Source of the DNA: Bacteriovorax sp. BAL6_X
GTDB taxonomy: Bacteria > Bdellovibrionota > Bacteriovoracia > Bacteriovoracales > Bacteriovoracaceae
DNA: 64,000 nucleotides
Assembly: GCF_000443995.1 (NCBI RefSeq)
Contig: NZ_AUMC01000010.1
Coordinates: 310,001-374,000, forward strand
Reading direction: 5' to 3'
Positions 1 to 7,500 of this stretch are shown here, one piece after another. A model generated the notes under the pieces. It worked only from the letters and a program-made list of their open reading frames with translations. It searched no databases and was not told the origin of the DNA. A program made the position numbers and the translations under genes. Position 1 is the stretch's first letter, and each line of letters starts with the position of its first letter.

Positions 1-126
1 GAAGGAACTTGTGAAATTGATGATACTGAGATTAATGAGTATGAGTCGGCAGTGGTTAAGGATATTGAGTCCGCTATCTTGAAGGCAATAACGGACTCGA
101 AGGTTTTAGTTGTTAAACAAATTTAG
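1..126 (+). CDS. C-terminal tail of an unidentified protein (partial)
   Basis: An open frame runs from base 1 to a TAG at 124-126 and encodes 41 residues that begin upstream of the window. The tail is acidic, then amphipathic, and ends VLVVKQI. Too little is visible to name a family. Its stop overlaps the 3' end of the next gene, which lies on the opposite strand, so the pair is convergent. Confidence 0.6.
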   Translation, partial: EGTCEIDDTEINEYESAVVKDIESAILKAITDSKVLVVKQI

Positions 127-455
127 ATAATATTACAACTTAGTGGGTATGTTACTTCGTGCCCATTCTTAGTTCGAATAGAGATATAAGTATTCATCTC
201 ATTTGAATTCGTCACATCATCAAAGTGAATTTGATATTTTTGGCCGGCAAGTTGGTAGTGCTTTGTTACTGAGTTCCCAACTTTGTGTGTGCGTCCTATT
301 AGGGCATGGGCCGGTGTACGACCTTCTACTTGAATCTGATTTCCTTTTAAATTGAACTCAATATTCTTGCGCATTGTAGAGCATTTAAAATTAACAGAAG
401 CCTGAGCTGATACTGTAAATAATAGTGAAAATGCAATTAAGCTAAGTAGTTTCAT
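123..455 (-). CDS. Small secreted protein, unknown function
   Basis: Encodes 110 residues from an ATG at 455. A longer frame reaches 503, but the GGAGGG ribosome site lies just upstream of 455 and the resulting N-terminus MKLLSLIAFSLLFTVSAQA is a classical signal peptide with an AQA cleavage site. The mature part is about 90 residues with two Cys (in NFKC and LSCNII), which could form a disulfide in the periplasm. No family recognised. Its 3' end overlaps the stop of the partial gene on the other strand by four bases. Confidence 0.75.
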   Translation of the reverse strand: MKLLSLIAFSLLFTVSAQASVNFKCSTMRKNIEFNLKGNQIQVEGRTPAHALIGRTHKVGNSVTKHYQLAGQKYQIHFDDVTNSNEMNTYISIRTKNGHEVTYPLSCNII

Positions 456-572
456 ATTCCCTCCAAGATTTAGACACTGTCTTAGTTGCAGGAATAATGC
501 CAATTATTTAGATGTGATATCGGATGGTTAGGAAGGGGGAGAAGGTGTAATTATTTTGCAATTGTCTAAATT

Positions 573-824
573 TTATTCGAAATCCTTGAGGTAGTATTCC
601 GCAAGGTCTTCATCTGAAACCTCTTCTTTTAAATCCTTCTTTCTAAGCTCAAGAGGAATACTACTAGAATCATCATCAACTTTCTCATTGAATCCAAATG
701 GGCAATGAAGACAGCCACTTTCACAGCAGTAACCACGACGTAAATGGAACTCTTTAGTAAAAACAGTATTACCGTCTTCATTAATGTAGAAATCTTTTTT
801 GGAATCGTCGTAAGAATTGGTCAT
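573..824 (-). CDS. DUF5522 family Cys-rich protein
   Basis: An 83-residue protein with the core RGYCCESGCLHCPFGF at about residues 31-46. This has the four-Cys CC-x3-C-x2-C pattern of the DUF5522 family, which is small, often a stand-alone gene, and probably binds a metal; its function is not established. The C-terminal third is acidic and the product should be cytoplasmic because it has no signal peptide. A GC-rich hairpin (841-862) sits immediately upstream in its leader. Confidence 0.8.
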   Translation of the reverse strand: MTNSYDDSKKDFYINEDGNTVFTKEFHLRRGYCCESGCLHCPFGFNEKVDDDSSSIPLELRKKDLKEEVSDEDLAEYYLKDFE

Positions 825-840
825 AGGCTTTAAATAAGTA

Positions 841-862
841 AGGCCCCTAATTCAGGGGGCCT
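841..862 (-). promoter_or_regulatory. GC-rich hairpin upstream of the DUF5522 gene
   Basis: AGGCCCC (841-847) pairs with GGGGCCT (856-862) around a short loop. It is the most GC-rich stem in this intergenic region. Read on the minus strand it is followed by a T-rich stretch, like an intrinsic terminator, and ends about 16 bases before the start codon at 824. No minus-strand gene lies between it and the divergent fadD start, so it is either a leader attenuator or the end of an untranslated RNA. Confidence 0.45.
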
Positions 863-1049
863 AAAGTGTGTGTGGTGTTTTGCAAAACGGTCATTCTTAT
901 ATCGAATAAAATTTATTACATCAAGGGAATTTTCAAGTAGATCTACAATGATGCAACACGTATACAGATTGCATATTGTAAGTAGCTAAAAATTAAAATA
1001 CAATAAAATCTAGACTAAATTTATTAATGGTAACAAATGGAGCTGTCCT

Positions 1050-2711
1050 GTGACTAAACCTTGGCTTAAGCACTACCAGAATGGTGTTTCTGAAGAAATT
1101 AATCCTGAATTATATACTTCAATTCCAGCATTATTAGATGAAAGCTTTGCAAAATTTGCTGATAGGCCATCTTTTCACTGTATGGGAAAGACTCTAACGT
1201 ATAAAGAAATCGATCATCTTTCTAAGAAGTTTGCTTCTTATTTACAGAACGATCTTGGGCTTAAAAAAGGTGACCGTGTCGCAATAATGATGCCTAATAT
1301 TCTTCAGTATCCGGTTGCGCTTTTCGGAATTCTTCGTGCAGGTATGGTTTGTGTTAACGTGAACCCTCTTTATACTGCGAGGGAGCTTGAGCACCAGTTA
1401 ACAGATTCACAATCAAAAGTTATTATCATTTTTGAAAACTCAGCTTCTGTTCTTGCAGAGGTTGTAAAGAACACACCGATTGAGCATGTTTTAGTAACTC
1501 AAATAGGTGATATGCTAAAGTTTCCAAAGTCATTACTTGTAAATTTTGTTATTAAGCACGTTAAGAAGATGGTACCAAATTGGGATCTTCCTGGAGCAAA
1601 GTCATTCCTTGAGGCCCTTGATAAAGGGGATGAGACTAAGTTTAAGAAACCAGAAATAAATAGCTCAGATCTAGCGTTTCTTCAGTACACAGGTGGAACA
1701 ACTGGTGTCTCTAAAGGCGCAGAGCTTATTCACAGAAATATTGTTGCCAACTTGCTTCAAGCTGGAGAGTGGATTTCTCCGGTTGTTAAAGAAGGTGAAG
1801 AGATTATTATCACGCCATTGCCACTTTACCATATCTTCTCTTTAACAGCGAACTGCTTCACGTTTTCTAAAATTGGAGCATTAAATGTTCTGATTACTAA
1901 TCCAAGAGATATTCCTGGATTTATTAAAGAACTTAAGAAATGGGAGTTTACCGCCCTTACAGGTGTTAATACTCTCTTTAATGGACTTTTAAATAATGAA
2001 GATTTTAAAACTGTTGATTTTTCATCACTAAAGCTAACTCTTGGTGGTGGAATGGCCGTTCAACGTGCCGTAGCTGAAAGATGGAAAGAAGTAACAAAAA
2101 CTCCATTAATTGAAGCTTATGGTTTAACTGAAACATCTCCTGCCGCTTGTATCAATCCATTAGATCTTAAAGACTACAATGGAAAGATCGGTCTACCTGT
2201 TTCGTCAACAGATGTATGTATCAAAGATGACGATGGTAATACGTTAAATGTAGGTGAAGTTGGTGAGATTTGTATTAAAGGTCCACAGGTAATGAAGGGG
2301 TATTGGGGACGTCCTGAAGAGACGGCCAAAGTTATGACTGATGATGGATTCTTCAAGTCAGGTGATATCGGGATTATGGATGAAGATGGTTTCTTTAAGA
2401 TTGTTGACCGTAAAAAAGATATGATCCTTGTTTCAGGGTTCAATGTTTATCCAAATGAAATCGAAGAGATTATTGTAACTCACCCTAAAGTTTTTGAATG
2501 TGCTGCTGTTGGTGTACCACATGAAAAATCAGGTGAAATTGTAAAACTCTTTGTCGTTAAAAATGATCAGTCCTTAACTGAAGAAGAATTAATGGCATTC
2601 TGTAAAGAGAATTTAACTGGTTATAAGAGGCCAAAGATTATCGAATTTAGAACTGAACTTCCTAAATCAAATGTCGGGAAGATTCTAAGAAAAGATCTAA
2701 GAGGACAGTAA
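1050..2711 (+). CDS. fadD: Long-chain fatty-acid--CoA ligase (FadD type)
   Basis: Encodes 553 residues of the ANL superfamily. It would activate fatty acids to acyl-CoA via acyl-AMP at the cytoplasmic membrane. Visible motifs are the phosphate loop YTGGTTGVSKG near residue 213, EAYGLTETSP near 355, the hinge/ATP segment around DRKKDMILVSGFNVYPNE near 455, and the C-terminal catalytic Lys in NVGKILRKDLR. The length matches E. coli FadD (about 560). It starts with GTG, preceded by a GGAG ribosome site about 8 bases upstream. It stands alone between a divergent DUF5522 gene and a bidirectional terminator, so no pathway operon is visible. The precise chain-length preference cannot be read from sequence. 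Confidence 0.92.
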   Translation: MTKPWLKHYQNGVSEEINPELYTSIPALLDESFAKFADRPSFHCMGKTLTYKEIDHLSKKFASYLQNDLGLKKGDRVAIMMPNILQYPVALFGILRAGMVCVNVNPLYTARELEHQLTDSQSKVIIIFENSASVLAEVVKNTPIEHVLVTQIGDMLKFPKSLLVNFVIKHVKKMVPNWDLPGAKSFLEALDKGDETKFKKPEINSSDLAFLQYTGGTTGVSKGAELIHRNIVANLLQAGEWISPVVKEGEEIIITPLPLYHIFSLTANCFTFSKIGALNVLITNPRDIPGFIKELKKWEFTALTGVNTLFNGLLNNEDFKTVDFSSLKLTLGGGMAVQRAVAERWKEVTKTPLIEAYGLTETSPAACINPLDLKDYNGKIGLPVSSTDVCIKDDDGNTLNVGEVGEICIKGPQVMKGYWGRPEETAKVMTDDGFFKSGDIGIMDEDGFFKIVDRKKDMILVSGFNVYPNEIEEIIVTHPKVFECAAVGVPHEKSGEIVKLFVVKNDQSLTEEELMAFCKENLTGYKRPKIIEFRTELPKSNVGKILRKDLRGQ

Positions 2712-2723
2712 TCCTCGCAAAAT

Positions 2724-2750
2724 AAAAGGGAGCTATTTAGCTCCCTTTAT
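2724..2750. terminator. Bidirectional intrinsic terminator
   Basis: AAAGGGAGCT (2725-2734), loop ATTT, then AGCTCCCTTT (2739-2748), with A and T runs on both flanks. It lies between the convergent ends of fadD and the secreted protein at 2754, so it can serve both. The same stem recurs at 54390-54412. Confidence 0.85.
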
Positions 2751-2753
2751 ATT

Positions 2754-3299
2754 TTATAATTTCAATTTTTTTAACTGACTAATAGTATCCAGATTATAAG
2801 TATTAATTCTCAACGTCGAATAAGCTGCTTCCTTCACAACTGCATCTACAAACTCTGGCTTTGTTGCCCCTGTTAAGGCATCCGTCATTTCAGTTGGATG
2901 TTTAACCTTTTTAAAAACTTTTGGGTTTAGTCCAATTAGCAGATGAAGGCGACTGATATCATCTTCAGTCATTGGCCTATGAAACTTTTTTGTTAATCCA
3001 CTCTTAGATTTTAGTTTTAGAAACTCATACTTAGTATTGTAAAAGAGTGTGAAAATCACAGGTAAGCAGGCACTATTGCATCCTGTCGTCGTATTTACTT
3101 CGCGGATAAATCCCAGTTTCTTTCCATTTTTGTCATAGGCAATTTGAATGGCCGTATTAATTGGGTTGTCACTAATCGTGTCCAAAATATTAACTTTCTT
3201 AAGTTTTGTGATCTTAGGAAAAACAGATTGGTAAAAATTAATATTATTTGCAAAAGAAAAGGAGAATGATAAAAATAAAACAAAAATTATTTTAAACAT
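2754..3299 (-). CDS. Secreted protein, unknown function
   Basis: Encodes 181 residues from the ATG at 3299. This start is chosen over in-frame TTG (3311) and ATG (3305) codons because GGGG lies six bases before it and the product then begins MFKIIFVLFLSFSFSFA, a signal peptide. The middle holds a Cys pair (GCNSAC). Near the C-terminus the segment TDALTGATKPEF resembles the D-x-x-[ST]GAT signature of FMN-binding periplasmic proteins, but the resemblance is short and I do not call the family. The gene is divergent from the barrel gene with only 11 bases between start codons. Confidence 0.65.
   Translation of the reverse strand: MFKIIFVLFLSFSFSFANNINFYQSVFPKITKLKKVNILDTISDNPINTAIQIAYDKNGKKLGFIREVNTTTGCNSACLPVIFTLFYNTKYEFLKLKSKSGLTKKFHRPMTEDDISRLHLLIGLNPKVFKKVKHPTEMTDALTGATKPEFVDAVVKEAAYSTLRINTYNLDTISQLKKLKL
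3266..3295 (+). promoter_or_regulatory. Nine-codon upstream ORF with strong ribosome site
   Basis: AAGGAG at 3259-3264 is followed by ATG ATA AAA and seven more codons to a TAA at 3293-3295 (peptide MIKIKQKLF). It stops 15 bases before the ATG of the barrel gene, which has no ribosome site of its own, so reinitiation or coupling is possible. The stretch is also antisense to the signal-peptide codons of the minus-strand gene, so chance is a real alternative. Confidence 0.3.
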
Positions 3300-3310
3300 A
3301 GGCATCCCCA

Positions 3311-4417
3311 ATGAGAATTTTGTTATTAGTGCTAATTTTACTTCATTCTATGACTTTTGCTCAAAAAGTGCAACGCAACGTTAAAGCTACTCCTGCTCTT
3401 GATGATAAGCAATTCGTCATTGTGCCAGGTCCGTCATATATGCCAAGTACTAAACTTGGAGTTGATCTCATTGGAATGTATCTCTTTGATGCAAATGGAG
3501 GAAAGTATAAGAATAGTTTAAAGCCGGTACCGCCTTCAATTATTGGTGCTTTTGGAAAGATTACAACAAATGGAACGGCCATGGGGGCGATTGGAGCTAA
3601 GCTTCACTTAGGTGAAGATAAATGGCGACTTACTGCTGGTTATATTGAAGGAAATATTCTTAGTCAGATGTTTCAAGCTGACCTTGAACGCTTTCTTGAT
3701 ACTTCAAATAAAATTCGTGCTGTAATTGTTAATGTAAACCGAAGAGTCTGGAAGAGTTTATTTATCGGTGGAGGAATCATTTGGAATGAAGTTATTTTTA
3801 AGGCCGATATAAATCCTGCAAATTATGCAACAAATACTGGATTAAAATTTAATCTATTTTACGATACTCGAGATAATACATTTTCTCCAACAAGCGGTTT
3901 CTATTTTAATACTCGTACAAATTTTTACCGTGAGAATCTTGGTGGAGATGATAATATTACAACGCTTGAAGCGACATTTTCACGCTATATTTCCCTAGCC
4001 GGAAACTCTAATCATCTCTTTTCTTGGCTCCTCGATTCAAGTTTTAATCTTGGTGATACGAACCCAAATTATAACTATAATTATGGTTCACGTGGCCCTC
4101 GTGGATACACTGGAAAGGTTTATGAAGGTGCAAATATGATTCGTGTTGAAGGAGAGTATAAGCATTACTTTGAATCTATAATGGAAGGAAAACTTGGGGT
4201 TGCTGGTTTTGCGGGCGTTGGTTTTGCCTTTGGTGGAGAATCAAGAGTTGGAAATGAGATCCCGGCAGATATTTTTGAAGCAGATCCATTGGCCCATATT
4301 GGGACAGGGGTTCGCTACAAAGTTCTTCCTAAGCAAAACCTTAATTCCCGTATTGATATCGCTTATGGCCGAGAGAAAGAATTTACGATGTACTTTGCCT
4401 TGAATGAGGCCATTTGA
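3311..4417 (+). CDS. Omp85/BamA-type outer-membrane barrel protein (bacterial surface antigen family)
   Basis: Encodes 368 residues with a signal peptide ending MTFAQ. From about residue 180 the sequence looks like the C-terminal barrel of surface antigen D15/BamA: FYDTRDNTFSPTSGFYF, then RGPRGYTGKVYEGANM, an RGY-type loop motif, then a conserved V-E-x-EYKHYF strand. It lacks recognisable POTRA repeats, so it resembles the short Omp85-like barrels sometimes paired with patatins rather than BamA itself. There is no Shine-Dalgarno before the ATG, and the frame is closed upstream at 3299. Initiation therefore looks leaderless or coupled to the mini-ORF at 3266. Confidence 0.8.
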   Translation: MRILLLVLILLHSMTFAQKVQRNVKATPALDDKQFVIVPGPSYMPSTKLGVDLIGMYLFDANGGKYKNSLKPVPPSIIGAFGKITTNGTAMGAIGAKLHLGEDKWRLTAGYIEGNILSQMFQADLERFLDTSNKIRAVIVNVNRRVWKSLFIGGGIIWNEVIFKADINPANYATNTGLKFNLFYDTRDNTFSPTSGFYFNTRTNFYRENLGGDDNITTLEATFSRYISLAGNSNHLFSWLLDSSFNLGDTNPNYNYNYGSRGPRGYTGKVYEGANMIRVEGEYKHYFESIMEGKLGVAGFAGVGFAFGGESRVGNEIPADIFEADPLAHIGTGVRYKVLPKQNLNSRIDIAYGREKEFTMYFALNEAI

Positions 4418-4432
4418 TCAAATCACATGAAG

Positions 4433-4464
4433 TAGACACTATGTTCATTTTTTAGACACCATGT
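4433..4464 (+). promoter_or_regulatory. Tandem 12-bp direct repeats upstream of a sigma-54 promoter (possible activator sites)
   Basis: TAGACACTATGT at 4433-4444 and TAGACACCATGT at 4453-4464 match at 11 of 12 bases and start exactly 20 bases apart, about two helical turns. They lie 46-77 bases upstream of the -24 element at 4510, a typical position for bacterial enhancer-binding protein sites. The assignment to an activator is inference. Confidence 0.5.
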
Positions 4465-4509
4465 AATAATATAAGTTCATGAAATCATTGATGTTCTATA
4501 CCTGTTAGT

Positions 4510-4525
4510 TGGCACTATGATTGCA
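4510..4525 (+). promoter_or_regulatory. Sigma-54 (-24/-12) promoter
   Basis: TGGCAC (4510-4515), five bases, then TTGCA (4521-4525), with GG and GC ten bases apart as in the RpoN consensus TGGCAC-N5-TTGC. By the usual rule transcription would start near 4536, directly at the ATG (4537) of the 1535-residue secreted protein. I found no second match with this spacing in the window. Confidence 0.75.
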
Positions 4526-4536
4526 TCATACAGGGT

Positions 4537-7500
4537 ATGAAACTTCAAAAGCTAATCTCATTCATTATTATCTCTCTATGTTCATTCCAGATGGCTTTTG
4601 CTCAAACTATCGAAAATACAAGATCTGTGGCAAGCGTTTATGATCTGGCCGAAACTCTGGCCGAGCTAAAAGAAATTAAGAAGAATCTACGTGGTAGAGT
4701 TTCAAGCGATTTATCTGAAGAAGAGATGGCACAAATTGCACTGGGCCTGCAAGCTCAAAGCGCACAAGAGTCACAAGGTGAAGCGGAGTTTCAAACTGAG
4801 TTCATAACTTTTCTTGATTCGATTAAGAAGAATTCATGTGGTGTAAAGGATTATCAAGAAGAGCAAAAGCCGGTAGAAGCAAAGAAAGTTACAAGGGGAG
4901 ATAACCTTTTTTCTAGTATTGCTGCAGTTATTGCTGAAGTTAAAGTTGATGAAAAACTAAATCGTAAACAAAATAGAAAAATCGACACTTTATCGGCCCA
5001 AGTTCTAAAGTATTTTTCAAGAGCTAAATCTCTAAAGTCTAAGGTTGAGAATATTATCAATAATACAAATGAAGCTTATGCAGATAAAGAAGAATTACTT
5101 CTGGCCTTCAATGATTCTATTGTTAAAGGCCTTTATGATATTAAAGTAATTCTTTCTCCATTTAGAAATATGTCTGCAATTAACATGAATGAAATTCTTC
5201 CAAAGCTTACGACGGACTTTATCGAAGAGGATACTGAATTATATAACTTTCTTATTCACGGTGAAATGAAGGATAAAATTTTCTTTACAGTGAATATTGA
5301 TGGAAGTGATGTTGAGTTAAAACTTAATACATTCCTAAACTCCAAGAGAAATGTTGTTACAATTAATGAATCACCAAGTGCAAAGAACTATCTGCGTGCA
5401 CTTAGAATTCTAACGATTCAAATGATGGCAACTCAAATTAAAAACTATGATCTAATGATCGAGTCTAAAGAAGATAAGATTGTAATTCCAAAAAGCTGTC
5501 GTAGTGAGTTAAATGGCTCATGGCCACACCTTTTAGAGCTTAAAGTAGATGAGTCTGTTGCAAAGACATATCTAGATAATCTTATTAAGAATTCTGGGCT
5601 TTCATATGATGAAGGAAGTCTAGAGCTTATGAGTGTTAGAGAAGCGCAGGAGCTAAACCCTCTAGCTGAGACAATGGTTTCTTCAACTTCTGTTGAGAAC
5701 TTTCTAAGAGCGGCAAAGGGTAAGGAAGGAACTAATTTCTACCAAAAGTTTCTAAAGGCCGGTTTTGATGAAGTCAATGCTTATAATAAATTTGTTGATA
5801 TGAAGATGGGTGAAGTTGCTCAGGCTTATAAGAAGAATATCTACTCTTATGAGAGAGGATCAAGATCAAGAAAGTCTAAAGAGGTAACAACTAAGGATAT
5901 CGCTCTTATAAATGATATCATTGCCGTTGTTCCAGAATCAAAAACAATAGAAGTTGATATTTATGAAGGTGATCAGAAGTATGTTGAAAATATATATCCT
6001 TCAGCAATTAATGTTTCTCCGTACCTCGCATCTAAAATGGCCCAGGCCCGAACAGAAAATTTAGAAGATATCATTAGTGACTCAATTAAAAATGAGCTTA
6101 AGAATAATAGAGTTGTTATTGAATTTCCATCTTTATACTCTCAAGAAGCTTACCGTAACTGGGGACTTAATACTCTTTATCAAAAGGCACTAGATCTTCA
6201 AGATGAAGAAGAGTTTAAAGTAGGTTCACGTCACAATAATATGCTATTTGGTTTTTGTTATAGAAACCCAGCTCAGCTTTGTAAGGGACTATCAAGAAAA
6301 TCAAATGTACTTAAAAGAGTTGTAAGTTATATCGATTCTCTAAAGATTGATGGAAAATTTATTCCTGTTGCTCGTTTGGATAAAACAAAGGTTAAGGAGA
6401 GTTATGTAACTCTTGCAAAGGTATTTGATTACCTAAGAACGGGGCCAAAAGCTTTTCCTGAGCTAGTAACAAATGAGTACGATTACTTATTAGATCAAAT
6501 GCAGGCGCTAAATCCTCTTGCAAAAGTGAGACTTGGCTATCTTGTCGCTCGTGAGGAGCTTAAAAATATTCGAGATGGTCGAGTTAAGACATATAAGAAA
6601 ACTTCTCGTGGAATGAGAGTTGATTATAGCTATAAGTGTTTTAATAATAATATGAATGCTTATCTTGAAAATCTTGAAGAGGCCGCAGAGATCCTTAAAG
6701 TTAACCGTAGTATCAGACCTAACTTTCTTACAAGTGAATTAAATAAAGATGAGTATAAAAGACTATGGAATACAATCTTTGATGAGTTTAATAAAGATAC
6801 GACTCAAATTATGACTGCAGAGCTTAACACTGGTAAGAAAGCTTTTGAGTTAATTGATTCTCTATCGAATAAAGTAACTCTAGAACGTAATCAAATTGAA
6901 GATGCTGCAAATGAAGCAATTGAAGGTCGTCTACTTTATCAAACAGCAGAAGATATTAGCGCTCGTCTACAAGAAGAAGATGTTGAAAAAATCGCTTTTT
7001 ATAAAGAGATTTTAGCAGCTAAGTCACATACTGAAAGAGCTGCAATTTTTGATTCTCGTCCAGCTAGCATTGATATCTTTGATGACTATGATTTAGTACA
7101 TAACTTCCTAAAGCTAAATATGGATCTTAAGACTCCAGTATATAAAGAGATTTTAAAGAGATCAGCTCTTAAGCGTCAGCAAGATACTTATAAGAAGATG
7201 AATAAATTCTGCCAAATTGATGAAGACGATATTGATAGTCTTAAAGAGAACTTCTTTGCAACTGTTAAGATTCAAGATCAGCTAAATCAGCTTCTTGGAA
7301 TTCCTGCTGTTCCAAAAGAATTAATGGATAGAATGGATGATTGGAATAGCGATGAAAAATGGGCCATGTTTAATGGTGTATTTGGCTTCCTTCTTGGTAT
7401 GGGAGCTGTTCTAGCAGCTGGTTCATGTACAATAGTTACTGGTGGACTATGTGGTCTTGCTATCGCTGGGGCCGGGGCCGTCGGATTTGGTATGCAAGCA

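Noticed and set aside
2754-3299. FMN-binding domain call
   Set aside because: Only a short TDALTGAT-like stretch fits; the rest of the domain is not recognisable.
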